Shown: positions 1 through 8,608 of the stretch, in pieces | How positions within the stretch are numbered: the stretch's first letter is position 1 | How the letters are laid out: each line of letters begins with the position of its first letter | Assembly (NCBI RefSeq): GCF_900055185.1 | Contig: NZ_FIZX01000001.1 | Coordinates: 248,001 to 312,000 of the forward strand | Source: Grimontia celer | GTDB lineage: Bacteria > Pseudomonadota > Gammaproteobacteria > Enterobacterales > Vibrionaceae | Reading direction: 5' to 3' | DNA: 64,000 nt | Position numbers and translations under genes: made by a program | Notes under the pieces: generated by a model | The model's database searches: none | The model's input: the letters and a program-made list of their open reading frames with translations, nothing else | What the model was told of the DNA's origin: nothing

Positions 1-54
1 CAAAATTGCCAGCGTTACACTCAAACAGAGCCAGTTCAATTGACTTAAGGACAT
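1..54 (-). CDS. Partial CDS, N-terminus of a membrane or exported protein
   Basis: Eighteen in-frame codons run off the left edge, reading MSLSQLNWLCLSVTLAIL. A strong ribosome site (AAAAGGAG, complement of 62-69) lies 7 bases before the ATG at 52-54, which makes this a real start. The peptide is hydrophobic from residue 8 on, as in a signal peptide or first membrane helix. The function cannot be judged because the gene continues outside the window. Confidence 0.55.
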   Translation of the reverse strand, partial: MSLSQLNWLCLSVTLAIL

Positions 55-238
55 AGTCCGGCTCCTTTTGGGGTATTTGTTCTTTTTGTATCCCTGTTCA
101 CGGCCTGATCCGACACGCATCACATCGAAGTGGAAGTTGGGGGCAGGTGTTTCACGGTACATGAGAGAGGTTAACGCGGTTTTGTGACAGAAAGATGAAC
201 ATAGAAAGATAGTTTTGATGTCACGATTCTGAGAGCAA

Positions 239-257
239 CCGGGCAAAAACTGCCCGG
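239..257. terminator. Hairpin downstream of the SDR gene
   Basis: CCGGGCA and TGCCCGG are separated by a 5-base loop. The gene at 289 ends just beside it, so it may end that transcript. On the minus side there is no clear T run, so this is a weak call. Confidence 0.4.
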
Positions 258-288
258 TATGTTTCTTTCTGCGGCAGAGGTTGGGTTT

Positions 289-1116
289 TTATCCGCCCTT
301 TGCAAGAATTTTATCGAGTGTTTTGGATGGAAGAAGTCGCTTACACCAAGCCATGTAATGGGTCGGCTTGGTCACACGGTAACGGACTTTAGGATCTTCT
401 GCGGTCAGCGCGTGGATCAGAGGCGCGATGATCGACTCCGACGGCAGGGTGTATTTGTTGGTCGAGTTTTCGCTTTCCATGCGATCTTGCTGGGCGAGAT
501 AATCGCTTCTGAATCGGCTGTTTTCGATATCAATGAACCGGTAAAACGCTTCCAGTGCATTGGCTCGGAATCGGGTTTCTATCGGGCCAGGTTCGATTAA
601 GCTGATTTTTACCGGTGAGCCTGCGAGTTCCAAACGTAAGGTATCTGTCCAGCCTTCGACCGCAAACTTACTGGCGTTGTAAGCGCCGCGGAATTTCAGT
701 GCGACAAAACCCAGCACAGAGCTGTTTTGAACAATGCGGCCTTTGCCGTTAGCCATCATCATTGGGATCACAGCTTGGGTCAGCGTGTGCCAGCCAAAGA
801 AGTTGGTCTCAAACTGCTTTCTCAAAGCGTCGGTGGGCAAATCTTCCAGCGCGCCAGGTTGGCCATAAGCGCCATTGTTAAAAAGCCCCATCAACTTTCC
901 GTCCGTCATGACCCTGACTTCTTCCACAGCATTGAGAATGCTGTCGTTGTCAGCAAGGTCAAGGTGAATGCAGGTCAGTCCTTCCTCTCTCAGGCGCTCA
1001 ACATCTTCTAATTTTCGGCATGATGCAATCACATCAAACCCTTGCTTTGCGAGGGCGTGGGCACAGACATAGCCGATGCCGGTTGAACATCCGGTCATCA
1101 ATACTGCGTTTTTCAT
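289..1116 (-). CDS. SDR family NAD(P)-dependent oxidoreductase
   Basis: A classical short-chain dehydrogenase of 275 aa. The N-terminus has the Rossmann glycine motif TGCSTGIG (residues 8-15), then NNGAYG, and the catalytic Ser with YNASK further on. I took the ATG at 1116 because the conserved fold starts there; the open frame continues upstream into tesA but those residues do not fit the family. The stop of tesA (1124) is 7 bases upstream, so the two genes are probably one transcript, tesA first. The substrate is unknown; the sequence resembles retinol/sterol-type SDRs of bacteria, which is only a loose guide. Confidence 0.85.
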   Translation of the reverse strand: MKNAVLMTGCSTGIGYVCAHALAKQGFDVIASCRKLEDVERLREEGLTCIHLDLADNDSILNAVEEVRVMTDGKLMGLFNNGAYGQPGALEDLPTDALRKQFETNFFGWHTLTQAVIPMMMANGKGRIVQNSSVLGFVALKFRGAYNASKFAVEGWTDTLRLELAGSPVKISLIEPGPIETRFRANALEAFYRFIDIENSRFRSDYLAQQDRMESENSTNKYTLPSESIIAPLIHALTAEDPKVRYRVTKPTHYMAWCKRLLPSKTLDKILAKGG

Positions 1117-1123
1117 TCTTGTT

Positions 1124-1732
1124 TTATCCTTGCTCTTTGATGTGTGGCAGCATCTGCTCTGCCATAAATTCTGCAATCCAAGGCTGCGCGATGTCTTTAG
1201 GGTGCAGACCATCTGACATCATCCAGCCTTCGGTCAAAACCACCTTCTCCATGAAGAACGGAATGAGTGGAATTTGCATTTCTTTACTTAATTCCGGATA
1301 GATATCAGCAAAAGCCTTGCTGTATCTTTGACCATAGTTAGGTGGGATCTGGATCTGCATTAACATCACCTGCGCGCCATTTTCCTGGCTTAAACTGATC
1401 AATTCGGACAGGTTATTGCGTATCTGCTTGGGTGGGAATCCTCGCAGTCCATCGTTAGCACCCAGTTCAATTAGCACATAGTCAGGTGAATGCTGTTCAA
1501 GCAGGGCTGGTAGTCTGTCGAGACTGTTCCCAGAGGTATCGCCGGAAATGCTGGCATTGACGACGGAAGTGATCTTGCTGGTTTCCGTCAGCTTAGGTTC
1601 AATGAGGCTGGGCCAGCTTTTCTCAATCGCCATTTGGTAGCCGGCGCTGAGGCTATCGCCAAGTACAAGAAGCGTCTGCGCCGCGGCGCTATGACTGATA
1701 ATCAAAAGACAAAAAGAAAGGATGCGAATCAT
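1124..1732 (-). CDS. tesA: Thioesterase I / lysophospholipase L1 (GDSL hydrolase)
   Basis: A 202-aa periplasmic SGNH hydrolase that cleaves acyl-CoA, lysophospholipid and arylester bonds. It starts with a signal peptide (MIRILSFCLLIISHSAAA, cleavage expected before QTLLVLGD), followed by the GDSLSAGY block with the nucleophilic Ser, the GAND block and a C-terminal DGLHP with the catalytic Asp and His. In E. coli, tesA also lies divergent from ybbA. Here its ATG (1730-1732) overlaps the ybbA ATG (1731-1733) on the opposite strand, so each promoter must lie inside the other gene or further away. Confidence 0.93.
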   Translation of the reverse strand: MIRILSFCLLIISHSAAAQTLLVLGDSLSAGYQMAIEKSWPSLIEPKLTETSKITSVVNASISGDTSGNSLDRLPALLEQHSPDYVLIELGANDGLRGFPPKQIRNNLSELISLSQENGAQVMLMQIQIPPNYGQRYSKAFADIYPELSKEMQIPLIPFFMEKVVLTEGWMMSDGLHPKDIAQPWIAEFMAEQMLPHIKEQG

Positions 1733-2408
1733 GACAACTCCAGTGATCAGGGCCAGTAACGTCTCTAAAACAGTGACGACGAATGCACAGTCTCTGACCA
1801 TTCTGCAGGATGTTTCCCTTCAGGTCGAGCAGGGCGAAAGTATTGCTTTAGTTGGGGTTTCCGGCGCAGGAAAATCCACGCTTATGACATTGCTTGCTGG
1901 TTTAGATACACCGTCGGCCGGCGAAATTGAGCTTTTGGGCAAGCCTTTAAGCCAGCTCGATGATGATGCGAGAGCAGCCCTTCGGGCCGAGTCTATCGGT
2001 TTCGTTTTCCAAAGTTTCCTGCTTGTACCTTCCCTGACCGCGCTGGAGAATGTGCTTCTTCCTTGTACCATTCGCGGTGATGATGAAGATGAAGAAAGGG
2101 CGCTGGAGCTTCTTACGTCGGTCGGGCTCAAAGGGCGTGAAACCCACTTACCTTCGCAGCTTTCTGGTGGTGAGCAACAACGCGTAGCGATTGCCCGCGC
2201 CTTTATGACCCGCCCAAATGTTCTGTTCGCAGACGAACCGACAGGTAATCTCGACCAGCACACCGCAGCAACGGTTATCGACCTGCTTTTCTCACTCAAC
2301 CGTGACCACGGTACCACCCTGATCCTTGTTACTCATGACCCGGCACTGGCTGAGAAATGCCACCGTACTTTGCACCTTAACGCAGGCGAATTGGCGGGGG
2401 CAGCATGA
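1731..2408 (+). CDS. ybbA: ABC transporter ATPase, YbbA type
   Basis: ATP-binding subunit (225 aa) of a LolD/MacB-like type VII ABC system that works with YbbP. Walker A is GVSGAGKST, the signature is [14 protein letters not shown] and Walker B is VLFADEPTGNLD. The start at 1731 (MTTPVIR) is preferred; an in-frame ATG at 1722 would add three residues. Its stop overlaps the ybbP start by ATGA, so the two are translationally coupled. The E. coli homologue is thought to act on the cell envelope, but its cargo is not established. Confidence 0.93.
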   Translation: MTTPVIRASNVSKTVTTNAQSLTILQDVSLQVEQGESIALVGVSGAGKSTLMTLLAGLDTPSAGEIELLGKPLSQLDDDARAALRAESIGFVFQSFLLVPSLTALENVLLPCTIRGDDEDEERALELLTSVGLKGRETHLPSQLSGGEQQRVAIARAFMTRPNVLFADEPTGNLDQHTAATVIDLLFSLNRDHGTTLILVTHDPALAEKCHRTLHLNAGELAGAA

Positions 2409-4825
2409 GGAAAACTCTTGTTTGGCGCTGGGCTTGGCGCGAACTCTTCCACGGACAGCTTTGGCCTGTCGTTGCGGCATTGGCGCTGATTATTGCCTGT
2501 GTCTTCGCCCTTTCTGCACTGGCAGGGCGCATTGAATCCGTTCTCACCCAGCAAGGCCGTTCCATGCTGGCCGCTGACTTGGTGCTGCGAAGCAATCAGC
2601 CTCTGGCACCGCAAACACTGCAGAATTTTGACAGCATTGATGTCGAACGCTCTGACCAAACGCGCTTTGGCACCATGGCATTCAGCGACAATGAAATGCA
2701 GCTCATCAGCGTGAAAGCGGTAGAAAGTAACTACCCGCTCCGTGGCGCTTTGGAGCTGGAAAGTGCGGATGCGATGCAAGACAGCGTCAAACCTGGCGAA
2801 CTTTGGCTGGAAGAACGTCTGTTCACGCTGCTAGATGTGGGCTTGGGAGACAAAGTCGATGTGGGTGATTTAACCCTGACAGTCAGCGGTAAAATCATTT
2901 CTGAGCCTGAGCTGTCCTTTAATCCGTTCAGCCAAATGCCGGCGGCGATGATGCACCTGAGCGATGTCTCTGCAGCAGGTGTCGTGCGTCCGGGAAGCCG
3001 GGTGAGTTATCGCTATTTCTTCCGTGGTGACAGCAGTGACCTTGAAGCAGTAAAGACCGCTTATACGCCGATCGACGGACAACGCTGGATCGATGAAAAT
3101 ACGGGGGATCGCACAGGAGACATGCTGGATAGGAGCCGCGGTTACCTCTCTTTAACCGTTGTGTTGGTCATCATCATGGCAGCGGCCACCTTACTCCTGA
3201 CTTGTCAGCATTATGTAGATAGCCGCACCCAGACGCTTGCCATGGTGAAAAGCCTTGGTGCCCAGCGCAGTTGGGTGAGACGTTGGCTTGGTAGACAGCT
3301 TCTGATGCTGATGTTGATGGCAACTGTGCTTGGCTTGGGACTCGGTGCAGCGCTTGAATATCTGCTGCGGTTGCCGCTGGCAGATGTGCTGCCTTCACCC
3401 TTGCCGAGCTATGGTTATCTGCCCTGGGTGCTCGGTCCTATGGTGGCTTTATTGGTGGCACTTCCCGCATTGGGTATTCCACTGATCCGGTTGATTGAAG
3501 CGCCTGCCATGAGTGTGTTGCAGGAGCAAAGCGCAGTGCGCGCGAGGAAGAATCCTTGGAGTTGGTTGTTGGCAGCAGTGCCAATCCTTGCGCTGGTGGC
3601 ATGGTCATACGATAACCGTTTGCTTTGGCTGGTATTGGCGGCCTTGGTGGTGATGCTCAGCCTTCTGGCGGCGATTGGCGTAATGGTGCTGAAAGTCGCG
3701 CAGAAACGCGTTAAACAGCCTGCATTCAAACTGGCGCTCAGTCGAATAACACGAAATCCGGCATCAAGTGGTGCGCAGCTTGGCGCGCTGGCAACGTCAT
3801 TCATGCTGCTTTCGATTATCTGGTTGCTTCGTACTGATCTGCTTGATGATTGGCAGCAAACACTGCCACAAAATGCACCAAACGTGTTCGCGTTGAATAT
3901 CGCGAAAAGTGAACTGGATGATTACGTTGGCAGGCTGGACACGAACAATTTGGAACGTTCGGAAGCCTATCCGATTATCCGAGGTCGTTTGGTTGGTCTG
4001 AATGGGCAGCGTTATGCTGAGCTTACGCCAGACAGGGAAGAGCGGGATGAAGCGCTTCGTCGTGAGCTCAATTTCACATGGCGCGACACCTTGCCAACCC
4101 ATAACGAAGTGTTGGAAGGCTCATGGCCAAGCGATGGTGGAGTTTCAGTTGAATCTGGCATTGCAGAAAGGTTGGGACTTCGCCTTGGTGATGAGCTGAC
4201 GTTTAACGTCAACAGTCAGGAATTTACGGCGGAAGTAAACTCGATTCGTGATGTGGAATGGCGCAACATGAAGCCCAACTTCTACTTCATTTTCGACCCG
4301 GCTTTAGTGGATAACTTACCTGCTAACTGGTTGGTCAGTTTCCGACTGGAAGACAGTCAGAGCGACATCCTCAATCAGCTTGGGCGTGACTACCAGACAG
4401 TGACATTGCTGGATCTACGCACCATGAGCGGAAGAATTCAGGTGATCCTCAAACAAGTGAGCCTGTCGCTGTCAGTATTGGCGGGGTTGGCGGTAGCCAG
4501 TGGTTTATTGCTCTTGCTGACACTGCTTCGAATCACCTTGGCCGAACGCCAGCGTGAAATCATGTTGTACCGAACGCTGGGGGCGAGTAAGAAACGCATC
4601 AACACCACGCTTTGGGCGGAATACGGCATTATGGCGCTGGTATCCGGCTGTATGGCTGTTGGTGGGGCAGAACTTGCGATGGCAGGTTTGTTGAAGTGGG
4701 GCGTTGAGCTACCGGTTCGCTTGCACCCTGAGGTCTGGCTGAGCTTGCCGACATTGGCTGTCGGACTGGTCTTCCTGACAGTAGCCTGGATGCTTCGGGG
4801 CTTGTTAGAACCGTTGAAGCGTTGA
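2405..4825 (+). CDS. ybbP: FtsX-like ABC transporter permease, YbbP type
   Basis: An 806-aa inner-membrane permease with one N-terminal helix, a large periplasmic region, a cluster of helices around residues 245-440, a second periplasmic region (about 480-680) and three helices near the C-terminus (about 685-800). This is the duplicated FtsX arrangement of YbbP, of matching length. It begins inside the ybbA stop (ATGA) and ends at a strong terminator. It should form an exporter or mechanotransmitter complex with YbbA in the inner membrane. Confidence 0.92.
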   Translation: MRKTLVWRWAWRELFHGQLWPVVAALALIIACVFALSALAGRIESVLTQQGRSMLAADLVLRSNQPLAPQTLQNFDSIDVERSDQTRFGTMAFSDNEMQLISVKAVESNYPLRGALELESADAMQDSVKPGELWLEERLFTLLDVGLGDKVDVGDLTLTVSGKIISEPELSFNPFSQMPAAMMHLSDVSAAGVVRPGSRVSYRYFFRGDSSDLEAVKTAYTPIDGQRWIDENTGDRTGDMLDRSRGYLSLTVVLVIIMAAATLLLTCQHYVDSRTQTLAMVKSLGAQRSWVRRWLGRQLLMLMLMATVLGLGLGAALEYLLRLPLADVLPSPLPSYGYLPWVLGPMVALLVALPALGIPLIRLIEAPAMSVLQEQSAVRARKNPWSWLLAAVPILALVAWSYDNRLLWLVLAALVVMLSLLAAIGVMVLKVAQKRVKQPAFKLALSRITRNPASSGAQLGALATSFMLLSIIWLLRTDLLDDWQQTLPQNAPNVFALNIAKSELDDYVGRLDTNNLERSEAYPIIRGRLVGLNGQRYAELTPDREERDEALRRELNFTWRDTLPTHNEVLEGSWPSDGGVSVESGIAERLGLRLGDELTFNVNSQEFTAEVNSIRDVEWRNMKPNFYFIFDPALVDNLPANWLVSFRLEDSQSDILNQLGRDYQTVTLLDLRTMSGRIQVILKQVSLSLSVLAGLAVASGLLLLLTLLRITLAERQREIMLYRTLGASKKRINTTLWAEYGIMALVSGCMAVGGAELAMAGLLKWGVELPVRLHPEVWLSLPTLAVGLVFLTVAWMLRGLLEPLKR

Positions 4826-4840
4826 TGGTTTCAGCGACCG

Positions 4841-4871
4841 AAAAGAGCACGCTTCATGCGTGCTCTTTTTT
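4841..4871. terminator. Bidirectional terminator between ybbP and yfcH
   Basis: AAAAGAGCACGC and GCGTGCTCTTTT form a 12-bp stem with A and T runs on both sides. It sits between two convergent genes and can serve both. Confidence 0.9.
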
Positions 4872-4876
4872 CATCG

Positions 4877-5773
4877 CTATTGCACCAAATTCTCCAGTGC
4901 AGGCTGGAGTGTTTGGTAAGAGAAGTTAAACCCGCTTTCCTGAAGGGCTACAGGTATCACTTTTTGGCTGTCTAGCAAGAGTTGAGATGCCTCACCCAAA
5001 GCCAGTTTTATGGCTATCTCTGGCGTGAAAAGAAAGTGTGGGCGTTGAAGGGCGGTTGCCAACGCCGAGCTGAATTCTTTATTGGTTACCGGTGTCGGTG
5101 CAGTGAAGTTGAAGTCTCCTTTCAAATCTTCACTGTTGAGCAAATGCACGATACCGCTAGTCATGTCGTCGATATGAATCCATGGAAAGAACTGTTGTCC
5201 TTTTCCAATCGGACCACCAAGCCCTAACTTATAAGGCAGCAACATCTTTTTGAGTGCACCACCTGTTGGGCTAAGAACAACGCCAGTCCGAAGAACACAG
5301 ACTCGCGTAGAGCCGGTTGCTGATGCGCGTCGGGCAATTTTCTCCCAGTTTGCACAAACCAAGTGAGCGAAATCTGTGGAGTCAACCGTGAGTGACTCAT
5401 CAATTTCTTTGTCTCCCTGATCGCTGTAATAGCCCACCGCAGAGCCGCTGATAAAGGTGTGCGGTGGTGAGTCGGATTCAAGGATTTTCTTTACGATTTG
5501 TTCTGTTATACCCCAGCGACTGGAGCAAATGAGTCCTTTCTGTTTTTCCGACCAGCGCTTGTCGACGATAGGCTCCCCAGCCAAATTAATAATGGCGTCT
5601 ATGTCATCAAAGCTATCCAGTGCATCAAGAGATTCGATGTATTGAACACGACCGGGTAACAGTGACGCTGCTTTTTGAGCAGAACGCGTTAAAACGGTGA
5701 TCTCATGGTCTTCCAGTTTATCGATGAGTGCCCGCCCGATAAGGCCAGTCCCGCCAGTAATCAGAATTTTCAT
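4877..5773 (-). CDS. yfcH: TIGR01777 family NAD-dependent epimerase, YfcH-like
   Basis: A 298-aa extended-SDR protein, the same length as E. coli YfcH. The N-terminal MKILITGGTGLIGRAL is the NAD-binding loop, followed by INLAGEPI, and SGSAVGYYSDQGD carries the catalytic Tyr region. The ATG at 5773 places the Rossmann motif at the normal distance. The true reaction is unknown; the old label of cell division inhibitor rests on weak evidence. It is monocistronic here. Confidence 0.88.
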   Translation of the reverse strand: MKILITGGTGLIGRALIDKLEDHEITVLTRSAQKAASLLPGRVQYIESLDALDSFDDIDAIINLAGEPIVDKRWSEKQKGLICSSRWGITEQIVKKILESDSPPHTFISGSAVGYYSDQGDKEIDESLTVDSTDFAHLVCANWEKIARRASATGSTRVCVLRTGVVLSPTGGALKKMLLPYKLGLGGPIGKGQQFFPWIHIDDMTSGIVHLLNSEDLKGDFNFTAPTPVTNKEFSSALATALQRPHFLFTPEIAIKLALGEASQLLLDSQKVIPVALQESGFNFSYQTLQPALENLVQ

Positions 5774-6295
5774 AAAGCGCAATCTTCTTTCCAGAACCAA
5801 AGGGTATAGATTCAGTATGCATTCAAATGGTTAATTGATCAGCCTGATAGCGATCACGATGCTGAAATTCACAAAAACCTTGTTAGCTTTATCACCCTAT
5901 AGACATTGTGGATTGGTAAATTTCTATACACTGGCTCAGGGTTAAATTGGCTATACCCAAACAACCTGAAGATGCAGGATTCAGCGAGATTGACTGGCGT
6001 TGTGATCGCGGCGTTCCTTTGCAGGTGTAGTCACCTCCATCAAAAAGGAACAACAAAGAGCACGGCGTCAGCCAACTCGCCCGGAGGGAGGGCTTCAATG
6101 CGCCCACTTCTTCGTTAAATTCCACGGAAATAGAACCACTATTCCTCGTGAAATTTGCCTTGAATTGAACGCATTGATGACCTCTGAATACGGGCATCTT
6201 CAGGCTATTTGGGTATAACACCTCACCAAAAAATCATCTGTTTGCTTTTATACAGTGCCGGACTTTTGGGTCGGGACATTTTCTCTGGAGAGAGT
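5774..6295. other. Gene-free stretch holding a MITE-like element
   Basis: 522 bases without a credible gene. Bases 5774-5951 hold the upstream region of yfcH and show nothing distinctive. Bases 5952-6217 are the repeat described separately. Bases 6218-6295 lead to the first DUF1538 gene and hold its ribosome site GGAG at 6287-6290. An open frame across the element (5892-6221, minus) is a repeat translation product rather than a gene. Confidence 0.7.
5952..6217. mobile_element. MITE-like element with 24-bp terminal inverted repeats
   Basis: A 266-bp non-coding element. The left end begins TATACCCAAACAACCTGAA and runs to 5975; the right end (6194-6217) is its reverse complement with only 2 mismatches in 24. 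No transposase is inside, so it would move in trans. The ends begin with TATA, compatible with TA target duplication, but one copy cannot prove that. The interior has further inverted repeats (around 6024-6050 and 6117-6156), so the transcript could fold strongly. A shortened copy lies at 47449-47496. Confidence 0.8.
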
Positions 6296-7030
6296 GTGAA
6301 GGGACTTACCGCATTGCTGACCTCAATGCTAGGGAGCTTGAAGGATCTACTTCCTATCATTCTTGTGATCGGCTTTTTTCAAATCATTGTTTTACAACAG
6401 CCTTTGCCTGATTCACTGTCCATCCTAATTGGACTGGTGTTGGTCGTGATGGGGCTGACTTTCTTTGTATTCGGTCTGGAAATGGGATTGTTTCCCATCG
6501 GCGAATCCATGGCGCACTCGCTGGCTCGAAAAGGCAGTGTTTTCTGGCTGGTGGTGTTTGCCTTTTTGCTGGGGTTTGGCACCACAATCGCTGAACCCGC
6601 TTTGACTGCAGTGGCTGCTGAAGCGGCTGAAGTCGCTGCGGAAGGCGGCATGATTGCGATGACCGAAGACGCGCAATCTTCCTATGCTAATGGACTTCGT
6701 ATCACGGTCGCACTCTCGGTAGGATTTGCCATTGTGCTTGGTGTGCTGCGTATTCTGAAAGGCTGGCCCATTCATCGCATCATCATCGGCGGCTACATTC
6801 TGGTGGTGACCATGACGGCATTCGCGCCGCGCTACATCATTGGTATTGCCTATGACTCAGGTGGCGTGACGACATCGACCATCACTGTGCCTTTGGTGAC
6901 AGCGTTAGGCGTTGGTCTTGCGACTGTGATTAAAGGACGCAACCCCATGGTAGATGGTTTTGGTCTGATAGCGTTTGCGTCGCTCTCGCCAATGATTTTC
7001 GTCATGGTGTACGGGATGGTGGCGACATGA
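6296..7030 (+). CDS. DUF1538 membrane protein, first of a pair (UmpA-like)
   Basis: About 244 aa with six or so hydrophobic helices. Family motifs visible are [11 protein letters not shown] and [18 protein letters not shown], both repeated in the next gene. DUF1538 pairs from Halomonas were reported as a two-part Na+(Li+,K+)/H+ antiporter named UmpAB; I rely on memory for that, and transfer of function is inference. The start is uncertain: GTG 6296 has GGAG five bases upstream, TTG 6314 is an alternative, and an earlier in-frame TTG at 6209 would lie inside the mobile element and is rejected. It overlaps the next gene by ATGA. Confidence 0.82.
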   Translation: MKGLTALLTSMLGSLKDLLPIILVIGFFQIIVLQQPLPDSLSILIGLVLVVMGLTFFVFGLEMGLFPIGESMAHSLARKGSVFWLVVFAFLLGFGTTIAEPALTAVAAEAAEVAAEGGMIAMTEDAQSSYANGLRITVALSVGFAIVLGVLRILKGWPIHRIIIGGYILVVTMTAFAPRYIIGIAYDSGGVTTSTITVPLVTALGVGLATVIKGRNPMVDGFGLIAFASLSPMIFVMVYGMVAT

Positions 7031-7833
7031 ATGTATTGTCCATGCTCATTCCGACCTTCATTGAGACCTTACTCTCGACCATTCGGGACGTGATTCCGAT
7101 TGTCTGCATCATTTTCGGTTTTCAGTTTGCCGTGCTCAGAAAGCCGATAGTGAATTTGAAGAAAATCGTCTTTGGCTTTGTCTACGTGATTCTCGGTTTG
7201 TCGTTGTTCCTGATGGGATTGGAGATGGCGCTCTTCCCATTGGGTGAATCGATGGCTGTTCAGCTGACTGCGCCCGCTTTTTTGTTTGGCGAAGGAGAGA
7301 GCATTCCCGAGAACTTCTCCTGGAAGCACTATTACTGGGTTTACATTTTCGCCGCAGCCATTGGTTTCAGTACCACAGTTGCTGAGCCCTCATTGATTGC
7401 TGTTGCTATCAAAGCGGAGCAGGTCTCTGGTGGGGCAATCAGTGTGAATGGTTTACGTTTCTCTGTGGCTATTGGGGTAGCGATAGGAATTTCCCTTGGC
7501 TGTTATCGCATTGTCGCGGGCGACCCGATTCATTACTACATCATTGCCGGATACGTGGTGGTGGTGATTCAAACCTTCTATGCCCCGAAATTTATTGTGC
7601 CGCTGGCTTATGATTCCGGCGGTGTGACGACGTCGACGGTGACCGTACCTTTGGTTACCGCACTTGGTCTGGGACTGGCTTCAACGGTTCCGGGCAGAAG
7701 CCCTTTAATTGATGGTTTTGGCCTCATTGCCTTTGCCAGCCTGTTCCCGATGATTACTGTCATGGGATACGCGCAGTTAACAGAGTGGGCGGCGAAACGC
7801 AGCACCACCGAAGAAAATACGAGGGAATCATAA
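7027..7833 (+). CDS. DUF1538 membrane protein, second of a pair (UmpB-like)
   Basis: A 268-aa inner-membrane protein related to its upstream neighbour. It carries the same two signature blocks, [11 protein letters not shown] near residue 117 and [18 protein letters not shown] near 196, set between long hydrophobic helices. Acidic (AEPS) and Ser/Thr-rich (GGVTTST) motifs inside membrane segments suggest an ion path, which is inference. The start codon overlaps the previous stop (ATGA at 7027), and its stop overlaps the PII-like start (TAATG), so all members are probably made in fixed ratio. The two proteins likely form a heteromeric complex. Confidence 0.85.
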   Translation: MNVLSMLIPTFIETLLSTIRDVIPIVCIIFGFQFAVLRKPIVNLKKIVFGFVYVILGLSLFLMGLEMALFPLGESMAVQLTAPAFLFGEGESIPENFSWKHYYWVYIFAAAIGFSTTVAEPSLIAVAIKAEQVSGGAISVNGLRFSVAIGVAIGISLGCYRIVAGDPIHYYIIAGYVVVVIQTFYAPKFIVPLAYDSGGVTTSTVTVPLVTALGLGLASTVPGRSPLIDGFGLIAFASLFPMITVMGYAQLTEWAAKRSTTEENTRES

Positions 7834-8183
7834 TGCGATTCAAACTGATAGTAGCCTTCATTGAGGACTCCAAAACCGACGCGGTTTTGGATGCCGCCAG
7901 AACGGCTGGAGCCACAGGTGCGACGGTGATAAACAATGCGCGTGGGGAAGGGCTGACTAAGAAGAAAACCTTCTTTGGTCTGACACTGGATGTGCAGCGT
8001 GACGTCGTATTATTTTTGGTGGAAGAACATCTCGCCCGTTCAATCCTCGAAACCGTCAATGAGGTGGGAGAGTTTGATGCGACGTCTGGTAAAGGCATTG
8101 CGGTGCAGCTGGATGTGGAAGATGCCGTTGGGGTGGCGCATCAAGTGCAAGAATTAAGCAGCAAGATTGAGGATGAGTTATGA
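7833..8183 (+). CDS. PII-like nucleotide-sensing regulator
   Basis: 116 aa with the ferredoxin-like PII fold. It starts with the typical strand-helix segment [25 protein letters not shown] cut here as MRFKLIVAF...DAVLDAAR, a short T-loop region (GEGLTKKKTFFG) and a B-loop-like TSGKGIAVQLDV. The T-loop is shorter than in GlnB and lacks the uridylylated Tyr context, so it is a PII-like protein rather than GlnB or GlnK. PII-like proteins often sit next to a transporter and control it after binding a nucleotide or small ligand; that is the likely role with the DUF1538 pair. The start overlaps the previous stop by one base. Confidence 0.82.
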   Translation: MRFKLIVAFIEDSKTDAVLDAARTAGATGATVINNARGEGLTKKKTFFGLTLDVQRDVVLFLVEEHLARSILETVNEVGEFDATSGKGIAVQLDVEDAVGVAHQVQELSSKIEDEL

Positions 8184-8575
8184 AAGTGACCAAAAGAGTC
8201 CGCGACGTCATGAAAGACGACTATGCGCTAATCGATGGCTTGACGACCGTAGCAGAAGCGATTCGTATTGCCCGAGATAAGGAAGTGAAGGCTCTGATCG
8301 TCAAAAAGCGCGATGAAGATGATGAATTTGGTTTGGTTTTGATGAATGACATTGCCAAGAAAGTACTGTCACAAAACCGCTCGCCAGAGCGTGTGAATAT
8401 CTACGAAATCATGACCAAACCAGCTCTGCATGTGGCACCGGACATGAACGTTAAATATTGTGCTCGTCTGTTTGAGCGATTTGGTATCAGTCGTGCGCCA
8501 GTGATTGAAGGTGCTGAAGTACTGGGCGTAGTCAGCTACAACAGCATTGTGATGTACGGTATGCTGGCTGACTAA
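8180..8575 (+). CDS. CBS-domain protein
   Basis: 131 aa made almost only of two CBS motifs: residues 1-60 (VRDVMKDDYALIDGLTTVAEAIRIA) and 70-131 (IYEIMTKPALHVAPDMNVKYCARLF), written here in part. CBS pairs bind adenine nucleotides. It overlaps the PII-like gene by ATGA and is the last of four coupled genes, so it is probably a second ligand sensor for the DUF1538 membrane pair. No enzymatic domain is attached. Confidence 0.85.
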   Translation: MKVTKRVRDVMKDDYALIDGLTTVAEAIRIARDKEVKALIVKKRDEDDEFGLVLMNDIAKKVLSQNRSPERVNIYEIMTKPALHVAPDMNVKYCARLFERFGISRAPVIEGAEVLGVVSYNSIVMYGMLAD

Positions 8576-8608
8576 AATGTCAGCTGGCATACTCGTCAGA
8601 AGCGCAGG

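Noticed and set aside
5892-6221. 109-codon minus open frame
   Set aside because: It lies almost wholly in the MITE-like element and has no ribosome site; such frames are translation products of the repeat.
6209-6295. TTG-initiated extension of the first DUF1538 protein
   Set aside because: It would begin inside the mobile element without a ribosome site; GTG 6296 has GGAG five bases before it.
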